Positions 28,827 through 38,826 are shown, counted from the first letter of the stretch. The stretch: 64,000 bases of DNA from Streptomyces sp. NRRL S-337 (GCF_000720175.1 NZ_JOIX01000007.1:1-64000); one strand, 5' to 3'. Translations and numbers: made by a program. The notes: generated by a model from the letters alone, not told the origin.

Positions 28827-29905
28827 TTGGTGGCCGCCTTCTTGGCGGGCGCCTTCTTCCCCGAGGACGCGGACCTGGCCGGGTTGCCGTGGGCGGACGC
28901 CGCCGGTTCGCCCTCGGCCGTCGTGCCCTTGGTGTCCGCCGGGCCCGCGTTGCCGCCGCCGGACGGCTGGTCGCCGCTGCCGTCGCCGAGGCGTTCCACG
29001 CCGAACTTCAGGGCGGCGGCGTAGATGTCGTCCGGGTCGAGCCGGCGGAGCTCCTCGGCGAGCAGTTCCGCGGTCTCCCGGCGCTTGAGCGCCACCGAGC
29101 GGTCCGGCTGGCCGGGCATGGAGAGCGTGGCCAGCGAGGCCTCGGGGCGGTCGAGCACGATGGGGCCGCCGCTGGACTGCATGCGTACCGCCGTCAGGCC
29201 GGGGCCGCCCGAGACCTTGCGGGAGACCGGGACGTTCAGCCGGCTGGCGAGCCACATGGCGAGCAGCTCGCAGCTGGGGTTGAACTCCTCGCCCTCGACC
29301 TCGGCGGAGGTGACCGTGCACGGGCCCTGGTCGAGCGCCGCCGCCAGCATGGAGCGCCAGGGCGTGATCCGGGTCCAGGACAGGTCGGTGTCGCCCGGCG
29401 TGTACGTTTCCGCGCGCGCGGAGAGCTCCTGCACCGGGCGCTCACTGGCGTAGGCGTCGGTCACCCGGCGCTGGGCGAGCGCGCCCAGCGGGTCCTTGGC
29501 CGGGTCCAGCGGGGCGTTGACCGCCCACCAGACCACCACCGGGGCGTCCGGCAGCAGCAGCGGCAGTACCACGGACTGGGCGTGGTCGATCGCCTCGCCG
29601 TAGAGCCGCAGGACGACCGTCTCGCCGGTGCCGGCCTCGGTGCCGACCCGCACCTCTGCGTCCAGGCGGGCCTTGGCGCGGTCGCGGGGCGACCGGCTGA
29701 CCCGCTTGATGACGACGAGGGTGCGCGAGGGGTGCTCGCGGGACGCCTCGTTGGCGGCCTTGAGTGCGTCGTAGGCGTTCTCCTCGTCGGTGACGATGAC
29801 GAGCGTGAGCACCATGCCGATGGCCGGGGTGCCGACGGCGCGACGGCCCTCCACCAGCGCCTTGTTGATCTTGCTGGCCGTGGTTTCCGTCAGATCGATC
29901 TTCAT
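28823..29905 (-). CDS. opcA: Glucose-6-phosphate dehydrogenase assembly protein OpcA
   Basis: 360 residues, starting in an ATGA overlap with the zwf stop and ending in a GTGA overlap with pgl. OpcA is an actinobacterial and cyanobacterial allosteric or assembly partner of Zwf. Conserved stretches are IDLTETTASKINKALVEGRR, RTLVVIKRV, VVLPLLLPDAPVVVWWAVNAP, WTRITPWRSMLAAALDQ and the C-terminal ALKRRETAELLAEELRRLDPDDIYAAAL. The final ~50 residues are Gly/Ser/Ala-rich with a Lys tail (KKAPAKKAATK) like that of UvrA and probably disordered. Confidence 0.95.
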   Translation of the reverse strand: MKIDLTETTASKINKALVEGRRAVGTPAIGMVLTLVIVTDEENAYDALKAANEASREHPSRTLVVIKRVSRSPRDRAKARLDAEVRVGTEAGTGETVVLRLYGEAIDHAQSVVLPLLLPDAPVVVWWAVNAPLDPAKDPLGALAQRRVTDAYASERPVQELSARAETYTPGDTDLSWTRITPWRSMLAAALDQGPCTVTSAEVEGEEFNPSCELLAMWLASRLNVPVSRKVSGGPGLTAVRMQSSGGPIVLDRPEASLATLSMPGQPDRSVALKRRETAELLAEELRRLDPDDIYAAALKFGVERLGDGSGDQPSGGGNAGPADTKGTTAEGEPAASAHGNPARSASSGKKAPAKKAATK

Positions 29906-31434
29906 GGCCGACGCCAGCTCCGTCCGTCTCGTGCGAGCATTTCGTCCGCCTCGGCCGGGCCCCAGGTGCCCGCCGGGTACTGCGCGGGCTTGCCGTGCCG
30001 GTCCCAGTACTCCTCGATCGGGTCGAGGATGCGCCAGGACTGCTCGACCTCCTCCAGTCGCGGGAAGAGGTTGGCGTCGCCCAGGAGGACGTCGAGGATC
30101 AGGCGCTCGTACGCCTCGGGGCTGGACTCGGTGAAGGACTCGCCGTAGGCGAAGTCCATCGAGACGTCCCGGACCTCCATCGACGTGCCGGGCACCTTGG
30201 AGCCGAACCGCACGGTCACGCCCTCGTCCGGCTGGACGCGGATGACCAGGGCGTTCTGTCCCAGTTCCTCGGTGGAGGTCTGGTCGAAGGGGGAGTGCGG
30301 GGCGCGCTGGAAGACGACCGCGATCTCGGTGACCCGTCGGCCCAGCCGCTTGCCGGTGCGCAGGTAGAAGGGGACGCCCGCCCAGCGGCGGTTGTCGATC
30401 GACAGCTTTATCGCCGCGTAGGTGTCGGTCTTCGACTTCGGGTCGATGCCGTCTTCCTGGAGGTAGCCGACGGCCTTCTCGCCGCCCTGCCAGCCGGCCG
30501 CGTACTGCGCGCGCACCGTCTCCTTGCCCAGGTCCTTCGGCAGCCGGACCGCGCCGAGCACCTTGGTCTTCTCCGCGACCAGGGCGTCGGCCTCGAAGGA
30601 GGCGGGCTCCTCCATGGCGGTCAGTGCGAGCAGCTGGAGGAGGTGGTTCTGGATGACGTCACGGGCCGCGCCGATGCCGTCGTAGTAGCCGGCCCGGCCG
30701 CCGATGCCGATGTCCTCGGCCATTGTGATCTGGACGTGGTCGACGTAGCTGCGGTTCCACAGCGGCTCGAACATCGTGTTGGCGAAGCGCAGCGCCAGGA
30801 TGTTCTGGACGGTCTCCTTGCCCAGGTAGTGGTCGATCCGGAAGACCTCGTTGGGCGGGAAGACCTCGTGGACGATCCGGTTGAGCTCCTGGGCGCTTTC
30901 GAGGTTGTGCCCGAACGGCTTCTCGATGACCGCGCGGCGCCAGGAGTCCTCCTTCTGGTCGGCCAGTCCGTGCTTCTTGAGCTGCTGGACGACCTTGGGG
31001 AAGAACTTCGGCGGCACGGACAGGTAGAAGGCGAAGTTGCCGCCGGTGCCCTGGGCCTTGTCGAGCTCGTTGATGGTGTCCTTGAGGGTCTCGAACGCCT
31101 CGTCGTCGTCGAAGTTGCCCTGGACGAAGCGGCAGCCCTGCACCAGCTGCTGCCAGACCTCCTCGCGGAACGGCGTACGGGCGTGTTCCTTGACCGCCTG
31201 GTACACCTCCTGCGCGAAGTCCTCGTTCTCCCATTCCCTGCGCGCGAATCCCACGAGGGAGAAGCCGGGCGGAAGCAGGCCGCGGTTCGCCAGGTCATAG
31301 ACGGCGGGCATCAGCTTTTTCCGGGACAAATCGCCCGTGACGCCGAAGATGACCAGGCCCGACGGCCCCGCGATGCGCGGGAGCCGTCGGTCCGCGGCGT
31401 CACGAAGCGGGTTCGCTCCATGAACAGCGGTCAA
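29902..31434 (-). CDS. zwf: Glucose-6-phosphate 1-dehydrogenase
   Basis: 510 residues if it starts at the TTG at 31434 (LTAVHGANPLRDAADRRLPRIAG), eight bases after GGAGGGC and 5 bp after the tal stop; no ATG or GTG lies in frame nearby that keeps the conserved N-terminus. The dinucleotide motif IFGVTGDLSRKKLMPA and the active-site RIDHYLGKETVQNIL are intact, as is the NADP-dependent family ending (ILDPIEEYW). The enzyme commits glucose-6-phosphate to the oxidative pentose-phosphate path and yields NADPH. ATGA overlap with opcA. Confidence 0.94.
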   Translation of the reverse strand: MTAVHGANPLRDAADRRLPRIAGPSGLVIFGVTGDLSRKKLMPAVYDLANRGLLPPGFSLVGFARREWENEDFAQEVYQAVKEHARTPFREEVWQQLVQGCRFVQGNFDDDEAFETLKDTINELDKAQGTGGNFAFYLSVPPKFFPKVVQQLKKHGLADQKEDSWRRAVIEKPFGHNLESAQELNRIVHEVFPPNEVFRIDHYLGKETVQNILALRFANTMFEPLWNRSYVDHVQITMAEDIGIGGRAGYYDGIGAARDVIQNHLLQLLALTAMEEPASFEADALVAEKTKVLGAVRLPKDLGKETVRAQYAAGWQGGEKAVGYLQEDGIDPKSKTDTYAAIKLSIDNRRWAGVPFYLRTGKRLGRRVTEIAVVFQRAPHSPFDQTSTEELGQNALVIRVQPDEGVTVRFGSKVPGTSMEVRDVSMDFAYGESFTESSPEAYERLILDVLLGDANLFPRLEEVEQSWRILDPIEEYWDRHGKPAQYPAGTWGPAEADEMLARDGRSWRRP

Positions 31435-31439
31435 GGGGA

Positions 31440-32558
31440 TCAGCCCTCCGAAGGAGCGAGGCGCTTGAGCTCCGCCTCGGTCGACTTGAGCAGGTCGTTC
31501 CAGGCGGCCTCGAACTTCTCCACGCCCTCGTCCTCCAGGAGCTGGACGACATCGTCGTACGAGATGCCGAGCGCGCCGATCGCGTCGAGGTCGGCCTGCG
31601 CCGCCTCGTAGGTGCCGGCGATGGTGTTGCCGGTGATCTCGCCGCGCGCCGCGGTGGCCTCCAGGGTGGCCTCCGGCATGGTGTTGACCGTGCCCGGGGC
31701 GACCAGCTCGTCCACGTACAGCGTGTCCTTGTAGGCCGGGTCCTTGACGCCGGTCGAGGCCCACAGCGGACGCTGCTTGTTGGCGCCGGCCTTGTCCAGG
31801 GCGGCCCAGCGGTCGGAGGAGAAGACCTCCTCGTACGCCTGGTAGGCCAGCCGGGCGTTGGCCAGCGCGGCCTTGCCCTTGAGGGCCTTGGCCTCGTCGG
31901 TGCCGTTCTTGTCCAGGCGCTTGTCGATCTCGGTGTCCACGCGGGACACGAAGAACGAGGCCACCGAACGGATCAGGGACAGGTCCAGGCCCGCGGCCTT
32001 GGCCTTCTCCAGGCCCGCGAGGTAGGCGTCCATGACCTCGCGGTAGCGCTCCAGCGAGAAGATCAGCGTGACGTTGACGCTGATGCCCAGGCCGATGACC
32101 TCGGTGATCGCCGGCAGGCCCGCCTTGGTGGCCGGGATCTTGATCAGCGTGTTCGGGCGGTCCACCAGCCACGCCAGCTGCTTGGCCTCGGCGATGGTCG
32201 CCGCGGTGTTGTGGGCCAGGCGCGGGTCCACCTCGATGGAGACCCGGCCGTCCTGCCCGCCGGTGGCGTCGAAGACCGGCCGCAGGACGTCGGCGGCGTC
32301 CCGGACGTCCGCCGTCGTGATCATGCGGATGGCTTCCTCGACGGTGACCTTACGAGCGGCGAGGTCGGCGACCTGCTGCTGGTAGCCGTCGCCCGAGGAG
32401 ATCGCCTTCTGGAAGATCGACGGGTTGGTCGTGACGCCGACGACGTGCTGCTGGTCGATCAGCTCGGCGAGGTTGCCGGACGTGATGCGCTTGCGCGACA
32501 GGTCGTCCAGCCAGATCGCGACGCCTTCGTCGGAGAGGCGCTTGAGTGCGTCTGTCAT
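31440..32558 (-). CDS. tal: Transaldolase
   Basis: 372 residues. The Schiff-base Lys is in [15 protein letters not shown]; family motifs [62 protein letters not shown] are all present. The length is that of the long actinobacterial type. It moves dihydroxyacetone units between sugar phosphates in the non-oxidative branch. It lies 34 bp after tkt and 5 bp before zwf. Confidence 0.96.
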   Translation of the reverse strand: MTDALKRLSDEGVAIWLDDLSRKRITSGNLAELIDQQHVVGVTTNPSIFQKAISSGDGYQQQVADLAARKVTVEEAIRMITTADVRDAADVLRPVFDATGGQDGRVSIEVDPRLAHNTAATIAEAKQLAWLVDRPNTLIKIPATKAGLPAITEVIGLGISVNVTLIFSLERYREVMDAYLAGLEKAKAAGLDLSLIRSVASFFVSRVDTEIDKRLDKNGTDEAKALKGKAALANARLAYQAYEEVFSSDRWAALDKAGANKQRPLWASTGVKDPAYKDTLYVDELVAPGTVNTMPEATLEATAARGEITGNTIAGTYEAAQADLDAIGALGISYDDVVQLLEDEGVEKFEAAWNDLLKSTEAELKRLAPSEG

Positions 32559-32592
32559 GGGTTCTGCATCTCCTACTCGTCGTGTACGTGCG

Positions 32593-34695
32593 TCAGCGCG
32601 CGGCGGCTTCGAGCGATTCCCGGGCGGCGGCGGCGACCGCGTCGGCGGTGAAGCCGAACTCGCGGAAGAGGACCTTGCCGTCCGCCGAGGCGCCGAAGTG
32701 CTCCAGCGACACGATGCGTCCGGCGTCGCCCACGAAGCGGTGCCAGGTCAGGCCGATGCCCGCCTCGACGGCGACCCGCGCCTTGACCGACGGCGGCAGC
32801 ACGCTGTCGCGGTACTCCTGGTCCTGCTGCTCGAACCATTCGACGCACGGCATCGACACCACACGGGTCGGGACGCCCGCGGCCTGGAGCTGCTCGCGCG
32901 CCTCGACGGCGAGCTGCACCTCGGAGCCGGTGCCGATCAGCACGACCTGCGGTTCGGCGGCCTCTCCCTGCGGGCCCGTTGCGTCGAAGAGGACGTAACC
33001 GCCCTTGGCGGTGTCCTCGTTGGCCGGGTACGTCGGGACGCCCTGGCGGGTCAGCGCGAGGCCGTGCGGAGCGCCCACGCCGAACTTCTTGGTGTAGCGC
33101 CGGAGGATCTCGCGCCACGCGAGGGCGGTCTCGTTGGCGTCGGCCGGGCGCACGATGTTCAGGCCCGGGATGGCGCGCAGCGAGGCCAGGTGCTCGACCG
33201 GCTGGTGGGTCGGGCCGTCCTCGCCCAGACCGATGGAGTCGTGCGTCCACACGTACGTCACCGGCAGGTGCATCAGGGCCGACAGCCGGACGGCGTTGCG
33301 CATGTAGTCGGAGAACACCAGGAAGGTGCCGCCGTAGATGCGGGTGTTGCCGTGCAGCGCGATGCCGTTCATCTCCGCGGCCATGGAGTGCTCGCGGATG
33401 CCGAAGTGGATCGTGCGGCCGTACGGGTCGGCCTCCGGCAGCGGGTTGCCCTCGGGCAGGAACGACGACGTCTTGTCGATCGTGGTGTTGTTGGAGCCCG
33501 CGAGGTCCGCGGAGCCGCCCCACAGCTCGGGGATGACCGCGCCCAGCGCGTGCAGCACCTTGCCGGACGCGGCGCGGGTGGCGACCGGCTTGCCGGTCTC
33601 GAAGACGGGGAGGTGGTCCTCCCAGCCCTCGGGCAGCTCGGTGGCGGCGATCCGGTCGAACTCCGCGGCGCGCTCCGGGTTGGCGGTGCGCCAGGCGGCG
33701 AAGGACTTCTCCCACTCCTTCTTGGCGTCCCGGCCGCGGTCGAGGGCGCCGCGGGTGTGCGCGAGCACCTCGTCGGTGACCTCGAAGTGCTTCTCCGGGT
33801 CGAAGCCCAGCACGCGCTTGGTGGCCGCGACCTCCTCCTCGCCCAGCGCCGAGCCGTGCGCGGCCTCGGTGTTCTGGGCGTGGGGGGCCGGCCAGGCGAT
33901 GATCGAGCGCATCGCGATGAACGACGGCTTGTCGGTCACGGCCTTCGCGGCCTCGATGGCGCGGAACAGCGCCTCGGGGTCGAGGTCGCCGTTCTCCTTG
34001 GGCTCCACGCGCTGTACGTGCCAGCCGTAGGCCTCGTACCGCTTCACGGTGTCTTCGGAGATGGCGGTCTCGGTGTCGCCCTCGATCGAGATGTGGTTGT
34101 CGTCCCACAGCATGATGAGGTTGCCGAGCTTCTGGTGGCCGGCCAGCGAGGACGCCTCGGCGGAGATGCCCTCCTGGAGGCAGCCGTCGCCGGCGATCGC
34201 GTAGATGTAGTGGTCGAACGGCGAGGAGCCCCGGGCCGCGTCCGGGTCGAACAGACCGCGCTCGTAGCGGGCCGCCATGGCCATACCGACCGCGTTGGCG
34301 ACGCCCTGGCCCAGCGGGCCGGTGGTGGTCTCCACGCCGGTGGTGTGGCCGTACTCCGGGTGGCCGGGGGTCTTCGAGCCCCAGGTGCGGAAGGCCTTGA
34401 GGTCGTCCAGCTCAAGGCCGTAGCCGGCCAGGAAGAGCTGGATGTAGAGCGTCAGGCTGGAGTGGCCCGCGGAGAGGACGAACCGGTCACGGCCGGTCCA
34501 GTCGGCGTCCGCAGGGTCGTGCCGCATGAGCTTCTGGAACAGCACATAGGCGGCGGGCGCCAGGCTCATGGCCGTACCCGGATGGCCGTTACCGACCTTC
34601 TGCACGGAGTCCATGGCCAGGACCCGGACGGTGTCCACCGCCCGCTGGTCCAGTTCGGTCCACTCGAATTCTGTGGTGGTCGGCTTGGTGCTCAC
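32593..34695 (-). CDS. tkt: Transketolase
   Basis: 700 residues from the GTG at 34695. The thiamine-diphosphate motif is [32 protein letters not shown]; the N-terminal signature is [17 protein letters not shown]; the middle domain has [21 protein letters not shown] and [20 protein letters not shown]. The enzyme moves two-carbon units in the non-oxidative pentose-phosphate path. It heads the operon tkt-tal-zwf-opcA-pgl, divergent from ctaB over a 436-bp region. GGAGAGGAG lies about 13 bases upstream of the GTG, slightly far. Confidence 0.97.
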   Translation of the reverse strand: MSTKPTTTEFEWTELDQRAVDTVRVLAMDSVQKVGNGHPGTAMSLAPAAYVLFQKLMRHDPADADWTGRDRFVLSAGHSSLTLYIQLFLAGYGLELDDLKAFRTWGSKTPGHPEYGHTTGVETTTGPLGQGVANAVGMAMAARYERGLFDPDAARGSSPFDHYIYAIAGDGCLQEGISAEASSLAGHQKLGNLIMLWDDNHISIEGDTETAISEDTVKRYEAYGWHVQRVEPKENGDLDPEALFRAIEAAKAVTDKPSFIAMRSIIAWPAPHAQNTEAAHGSALGEEEVAATKRVLGFDPEKHFEVTDEVLAHTRGALDRGRDAKKEWEKSFAAWRTANPERAAEFDRIAATELPEGWEDHLPVFETGKPVATRAASGKVLHALGAVIPELWGGSADLAGSNNTTIDKTSSFLPEGNPLPEADPYGRTIHFGIREHSMAAEMNGIALHGNTRIYGGTFLVFSDYMRNAVRLSALMHLPVTYVWTHDSIGLGEDGPTHQPVEHLASLRAIPGLNIVRPADANETALAWREILRRYTKKFGVGAPHGLALTRQGVPTYPANEDTAKGGYVLFDATGPQGEAAEPQVVLIGTGSEVQLAVEAREQLQAAGVPTRVVSMPCVEWFEQQDQEYRDSVLPPSVKARVAVEAGIGLTWHRFVGDAGRIVSLEHFGASADGKVLFREFGFTADAVAAAARESLEAAAR

Positions 34696-35059
34696 CCTGA
34701 GTCAGGGCTCCTCTCCACATGTCGAATGCCACGGACGGGTATGTCCGCCAGGCGGTGTCGAGCCTACCCCCGCAAGTGCGGGCGTCTTTTCGACGCTCAT
34801 TCGGTGTTTTCGGTGCTCAGTCGCTGCGTGGCCGTCACGGGGTTCGTCGCGTCGGGCAACCGGATCGCCGGGCCGGACATTCCCGCCCGACGGCCACGGC
34901 CATACGACCAGACTGCCGGGCGGCGGTGCGGCCCGCCTCCTGAACGGCGGGCGAACGCCAGGGGAAAGCTGCCGCCGCCACCCCGCCGCGCGGGCCCCAA
35001 CACGACCCCACCCCCGCGAAGATCGCCGTATGGCCAACGTCTAAAGTGGCGTGGTACGC
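34696..35059. other. Intergenic region tkt/ctaB
   Basis: No gene is supported. It includes a short CCCGCA/TGCGGG hairpin followed by CGTCTTTT on the plus strand (34769-34790) and a TAAAGT -10-like box at 35042-35047 suited to ctaB (start near 35054). I see no clear -35 for either direction. Confidence 0.4.
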
Positions 35060-35109
35060 GCAAGCTTTTACCCGGTTCACGGGGTCGTAAGGGCTTGCGA
35101 GCCTTATTT
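35060..35109 (+). promoter_or_regulatory. Two mutually exclusive hairpins in the ctaB leader (possible attenuator)
   Basis: Helix A pairs 35060-35073 with 35082-35098 (GCAAGC with GCTTGC, two T-G wobbles, TTA with TAA, CCC with GGG, bulge TCG). Helix B pairs 35088-35095 with 35100-35106 (one bulged G, loop TGCG) and is followed by TTT. They share 35088-35098 and cannot coexist. B resembles a weak intrinsic terminator. Confidence 0.4.
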
Positions 35110-35131
35110 CCATCCGCGGCGGGAGCCGCTG

Positions 35132-36103
35132 ATGTTACTTCCAGGGGTGTGCGTGACGGCCGTCGAATCCCGTCCTGCGGGGGTGCTCTCCGAGAGCCCG
35201 GGGGGTCCGGGGCACCGTCCGTTCGGGGCCCGTGTGAAGGCTTTCGTGGCGCTGACGAAGCCGCGTGTCATCGAGCTCCTGCTGATGACGACGATTCCGG
35301 TGATGTTCCTGGCCGCGGGCGGCGTCCCCGACCTGTGGCTGGTGCTCGCGACCTGCGTCGGCGGCTACCTCTCCGCCGGCGGTGCGGCCGCCTACAACAT
35401 GTACATCGACCGGGACATCGACGCCCTGATGGACCGCACCTCCCAGCGGCCCCTGGTCACCGGCATGGTCTCGCCGCGCGAGTGCCTGGTCTTCGCGACC
35501 GCCCTCGCGGTCGGTTCCACCGCGTGGTTCTGGGTCTTCGTCAACCCGCTGTCGGCGATGCTGTCGCTCGGGGCGCTGCTTTTCTACGTGGTCGTCTACA
35601 CGATGATCCTCAAGCGCCGCACCTCGCAGAACATCGTCTGGGGCGGCATCGCGGGCTGCATGCCGGTCTTCATCGGCTGGTCCGCGGTGACGAATTCGGT
35701 CTCCTGGGCGGCGCTGGTCCTCTTCCTCGTCATCTTCTTCTGGACGCCGCCGCACTACTGGCCGCTGTCGATGAAGGCCAAGGACGACTACGAGCGGGTC
35801 GGCGTGCCGATGCTGCCGGTGATCGCCGGCAACAAGGCCGTGGCCCGGCAGATCGTGGCCTACAGCTGGGTGATGGTCCTGGTCTCGCTGCTGCTGCAGC
35901 CGCTGGGCTACACCGGCTGGTTCTACACCGCGGTCGCGCTCGCCTGCGGCGCCTTGTGGCTGAAGGAGGCGCACGGCCTGCAGTCCCGCGCCAAGGCCGG
36001 GATCACCGGGCCGAAGCTCAAGGAGATGCGGCTGTTCCACTGGTCCATCACCTATGTGTCCCTGCTGTTCGTCGCCGTCGCCGTGGATCCCTTCCTTAGG
36101 TGA
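35132..36103 (+). CDS. ctaB: Protoheme IX farnesyltransferase (heme O synthase)
   Basis: 323 residues from the ATG at 35132, six bases after GGGAG; starts at GTG 35147 or 35153 ([10 protein letters not shown]) are possible and would match homologues I recall. The UbiA-family motifs are clear: [20 protein letters not shown] (first Asp-rich site) and [17 protein letters not shown] plus the [13 protein letters not shown] second site. About nine transmembrane helices. It attaches farnesyl to protoheme for cytochrome oxidase; ctaA for the next step is 1.6 kb away on the other strand. The leader may carry an attenuator. Confidence 0.95.
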   Translation: MLLPGVCVTAVESRPAGVLSESPGGPGHRPFGARVKAFVALTKPRVIELLLMTTIPVMFLAAGGVPDLWLVLATCVGGYLSAGGAAAYNMYIDRDIDALMDRTSQRPLVTGMVSPRECLVFATALAVGSTAWFWVFVNPLSAMLSLGALLFYVVVYTMILKRRTSQNIVWGGIAGCMPVFIGWSAVTNSVSWAALVLFLVIFFWTPPHYWPLSMKAKDDYERVGVPMLPVIAGNKAVARQIVAYSWVMVLVSLLLQPLGYTGWFYTAVALACGALWLKEAHGLQSRAKAGITGPKLKEMRLFHWSITYVSLLFVAVAVDPFLR

Positions 36104-36114
36104 TTACTCGTGGG

Positions 36115-36120
36115 TAGCAT
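36115..36120 (+). promoter_or_regulatory. -10 box of a probably leaderless gene
   Basis: TAGCAT followed by 7 bases and the ATG at 36128; the spacing is that of leaderless Streptomyces mRNAs. The -35 region is poor. Confidence 0.4.
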
Positions 36121-36127
36121 GCTGTCC

Positions 36128-36505
36128 ATGGCAGACACCCAGCAGGCGGACGAGCAGACGGCGGTCGGCGCGGCGGCCGCCACCAAGGACGAGAAGCGGG
36201 CCGGCAAGCGCGCGGCCCGACTCGCCCGGCAGATCCGCGCCTTCGCCGACTCCCACGGCGGCAGCGCCGAGGGCCAGCTCGCGCACATCGCCCGCGGCAG
36301 CGTCCGGATCGCCCTCGTCGGGGCCAACGGCGAGTGGGGCAACCTCGTCGCCCGTACGTACGACGAGGCCAAGGACGCCGCGACGCAGGCCGGCCTCACC
36401 CTCCACGACGACTTCGACGGCGACCTCGCCGCCAAGGTCCGCACCGGCCGCTACGAGTGGTCGCGGATGGCGGGCCTCCAGCTGGGCGGCCCGGCCAACG
36501 CCTGA
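36128..36505 (+). CDS. Conserved hypothetical protein of Streptomyces
   Basis: 125 residues from the ATG at 36128, supported by a TAGCAT box 7 bases upstream; a GTG at 36110 is the longer option. No named domain is recognised. After an Ala/Lys-rich N-terminus (KDEKRAGKRAARLARQIRAF) comes a compact region: GQLAHIARGSVRIALVGANGEWGNLVARTYDEAKDAATQAGLTLHDDFDGDLAAKVRTGRYEW split by conserved Gly and Trp. I recall homologues at the same place next to ctaB in other Streptomyces. A cytosolic soluble protein is predicted; there is no signal peptide or membrane segment. Function unknown. Confidence 0.7.
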   Translation: MADTQQADEQTAVGAAAATKDEKRAGKRAARLARQIRAFADSHGGSAEGQLAHIARGSVRIALVGANGEWGNLVARTYDEAKDAATQAGLTLHDDFDGDLAAKVRTGRYEWSRMAGLQLGGPANA

Positions 36506-36518
36506 GGACGACGGTGCG

Positions 36519-36540
36519 GCGGCGCGCCGGGGCGCGCGCC
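36519..36540 (+). terminator. Weak hairpin after the hypothetical gene
   Basis: 8-bp stem CGGCGCGC/GCGCGCCG with a 6-base loop. Its G+C-only composition makes it less specific. Confidence 0.35.
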
Positions 36541-36637
36541 GGAAGCGGAGCCCGCTACCTCACCACCCCCTCCTCCGTTAAGTCCACCGGGCGCGGCGTT
36601 CCGGCCACGCCCGGCGGGCTCTCGGGAGGAGGAGCGG

Positions 36638-37702
36638 ATGGACGGCCTTCCCTTCCTGGCAGATCAGCCACCGCTCATCGATCAGTACAGCCACGGCGCC
36701 GTGCACGGCGAACTCGGCCTCGGCTCCTTCGAGACCCATCTGGCCGCCGCGGTCGGCGCCCACGGCCCGGCCCCCGCCGGCACCAGCTACTTCGACAGCC
36801 TCACCGGACTCGCGATACGCCGCTGGTGCCCCCCGCTGCTCGGCCTGGAGCCGCACTGTCCGCCGGCCCGCTATCTGGCCCGCAGGCGTGAGGTGGGCGC
36901 CTACACGGCCGGCCGGATGCTGCTCCGCGGCTCCGGCATCGGCACCTTCCTGCTGGAGGCCGGCGCTCCCAGCGAACTGACCTCGGCCGCCGAGATCGCC
37001 ACCGCCGCCGAGGCCCGCGCCCACGAGGTGGTACGGCTCGAACCGCTCGCCGAGCAGGTCGCCGACACCTCCGGCAGCGTCGAATCCTTCATCGGCTACA
37101 CCGCCGAGGCCCTCTACGCGGCGGCCCAGCACGCCACCGCCTTCGCCTCCGGCGCCACCTACTGCGACGGACACGCCCCCGAGGCCGGCGAGGTACGGCG
37201 CGCCGCGGACCGCTGGCTGCGCACCCGCCGCCCCGGCGACCGGCTGACCGAGCCGGCCCTCGTCCGGCACCTGCTGTGGAGCGCGGTCGCCACCGGCCTG
37301 CCCGTACAGCTGCACTGCCCCGATCCGCGGCCGCTGGCCGGGTTCCTGCGGGCCACCGCCGGGCTCGGCGCGGATCTGGTCCTGCTGCCCGCGGCCCCGC
37401 ACCACCGCCGGGCCGCCCAGCTCGCCGCGGCGCACGCCCATGTGTACGCCGACACCGGGCCCTGCCCCGCGGAGACCCTGCCGCACGCGCCGTTCGGCAA
37501 GCTGCTGTTCTCCTCCGGCGCCCGTGGGCTGCCCGAGCTCTATGTGACCGGCGCCCGGTCCTTCCTGCGCGCCATGGACCGCCTCGTACGGGAGTGGACC
37601 ACCGAGGGGCTGTGCGGGGCGGAGGACGGGCGGCGGATCACCGGGATGATCGCGTCCGGGACGGCCCGCCGGGTCTACCGGCTCGGTGCGGAGACCACCT
37701 GA
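36638..37702 (+). CDS. Amidohydrolase-fold protein (FluG N-terminal-like)
   Basis: 354 residues from the ATG at 36638, with GGAGGAG upstream. Overall layout follows the amidohydrolase-2/FluG group: LIDQYSHGAVHGELGLGSFETHL at the N-terminus, WCPPLLGLEPHCPPARYLARRR, DTSGSVESFIGYTAEA, GLPVQLHCPDPRPLAGFL, and LFSSGARGLPELYVTGARSF at the end. Two metal-site positions look altered: the N-terminal HxH reads YSH, and the Asp expected in FSSDA reads Gly. It may therefore be a non-canonical or non-hydrolytic member; I recall the same in other Streptomyces copies but cannot confirm. Its 3' end overlaps convergent ctaA by 28 bp. Confidence 0.7.
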   Translation: MDGLPFLADQPPLIDQYSHGAVHGELGLGSFETHLAAAVGAHGPAPAGTSYFDSLTGLAIRRWCPPLLGLEPHCPPARYLARRREVGAYTAGRMLLRGSGIGTFLLEAGAPSELTSAAEIATAAEARAHEVVRLEPLAEQVADTSGSVESFIGYTAEALYAAAQHATAFASGATYCDGHAPEAGEVRRAADRWLRTRRPGDRLTEPALVRHLLWSAVATGLPVQLHCPDPRPLAGFLRATAGLGADLVLLPAAPHHRRAAQLAAAHAHVYADTGPCPAETLPHAPFGKLLFSSGARGLPELYVTGARSFLRAMDRLVREWTTEGLCGAEDGRRITGMIASGTARRVYRLGAETT

Positions 37703-38697
37703 GGCTCCGCGGGCTCGTCGTCCGCGGCGGCGGCCGGCGCGTCGCCGTCCTCGAACTCGTCCTCCTGGAGCGGTCCGCGGTCGCGCAGCGACAGCGCCAC
37801 CCGCAGCACGGCGATCCAGACCAGCGTCGACCCCAGCATGTGCAGCCCGATGACGATCTCGGGTAGCCCCAGGAAGTACTGGACGTAGCCGATGACGCCC
37901 TGCAGCGCGATGCAGGCGAACAGCTCCAGCACGGTGCGGCGGGCGGCGGCCGGCGCCTTGACGGCGCGCAGCGCGAACCACAGGGCCACGCTCAGGCCGA
38001 CCACGACGTAGACGAAGTCGACGTGGAGCTGGGTGATCTCCTGCCAGTTCAGCGGGATGCGGTGGACCTTGTGCGCGTCGCCGGCGTGCGGGCCGGCGCC
38101 GGTGACGACCGTGCCGATGACGGTCAGCGCGCCGGTCACCGCCACCAGCAGCCAGGCCAGCTGCCGGACCGGACGGGCGGTCACGTCGCGCGGCTCGTCG
38201 TCGCCCTCACCGGCCCGCTTCCAGCTCAGCACGGCGACCGTGAGCAGGGCCGTGGACAGCAGGAAGTGCGCGGCGACGAGGTACGGGTTCAGGCCGGTCA
38301 GGACGACGATGCCGCCCCAGACCGCATTGCCCATCACGATCCAGAACTGGGCCCAGCCGAGGCGGGTGAGCGAGCGGCGCCGGGGGTGCCGGGCGCGGGC
38401 GGCGATGATGAACAGTCCGACGAACGCGCACAGCACGTACGTCAGCATGCGGTTGCCGAACTCGATGAGGCCGTTGATGCCCATCGCGTGGGTCGGCGTG
38501 AGGCTCTCCGGCGTGCACTTCGGCCAGGTCGAGCAGCCCAGTCCGGACTGCGTGAGCCGGACCGCGCCGCCGGTCACGACGATGATCACGGCCATCACGA
38601 CGGTCGCCAGCGCGGCCCGCCGCACGAAGGCCGCGGACGGCTGCCAGCGGCGGGCGATCAGCTCAAGGGGATTCAGCGAATTCGGCACGGGAGCCAT
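37675..38697 (-). CDS. ctaA: Heme A synthase
   Basis: 340 residues from the ATG at 38697 (MAPVPNSLNPLELIARRW). Eight transmembrane segments in two repeats. Conserved His pairs are in INGLIEFGNRMLTYVLCAFVGLFI (with Glu/Asn at the first site), AAHFLLSTALLTVAVL, THVDF-type HVDFVYVVVGLSVALW and GLHMLGSTLVWIAVL. The CSTWPKC loop provides the conserved Cys pair. It oxidises heme O to heme A using ctaB product. The C-terminal ~35 residues are acidic and disordered. It overlaps the amidohydrolase gene tail to tail. Confidence 0.92.
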   Translation of the reverse strand: MAPVPNSLNPLELIARRWQPSAAFVRRAALATVVMAVIIVVTGGAVRLTQSGLGCSTWPKCTPESLTPTHAMGINGLIEFGNRMLTYVLCAFVGLFIIAARARHPRRRSLTRLGWAQFWIVMGNAVWGGIVVLTGLNPYLVAAHFLLSTALLTVAVLSWKRAGEGDDEPRDVTARPVRQLAWLLVAVTGALTVIGTVVTGAGPHAGDAHKVHRIPLNWQEITQLHVDFVYVVVGLSVALWFALRAVKAPAAARRTVLELFACIALQGVIGYVQYFLGLPEIVIGLHMLGSTLVWIAVLRVALSLRDRGPLQEDEFEDGDAPAAAADDEPAEPQVVSAPSR

Positions 38698-38826
38698 GGT
38701 ATGCGGCGGCTTGTGCAAGTTTTCACGAGGGGGTCCCGGGGGCGGGAGCCCGGAGCCAGGAGCCCGGGGCCCGGGCTCCCGAGCTCGACCGGACCACCCC
38801 GATCGGCCCAACCCGTGACCCCGTGA

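Noticed and set aside
34769..34790. CCCGCA/TGCGGG hairpin followed by CTTTT as an intrinsic terminator
   Set aside because: No plus-strand gene ends before it, and on the minus strand it lies in the tkt leader without a T-run; kept only as a note in the intergenic entry.
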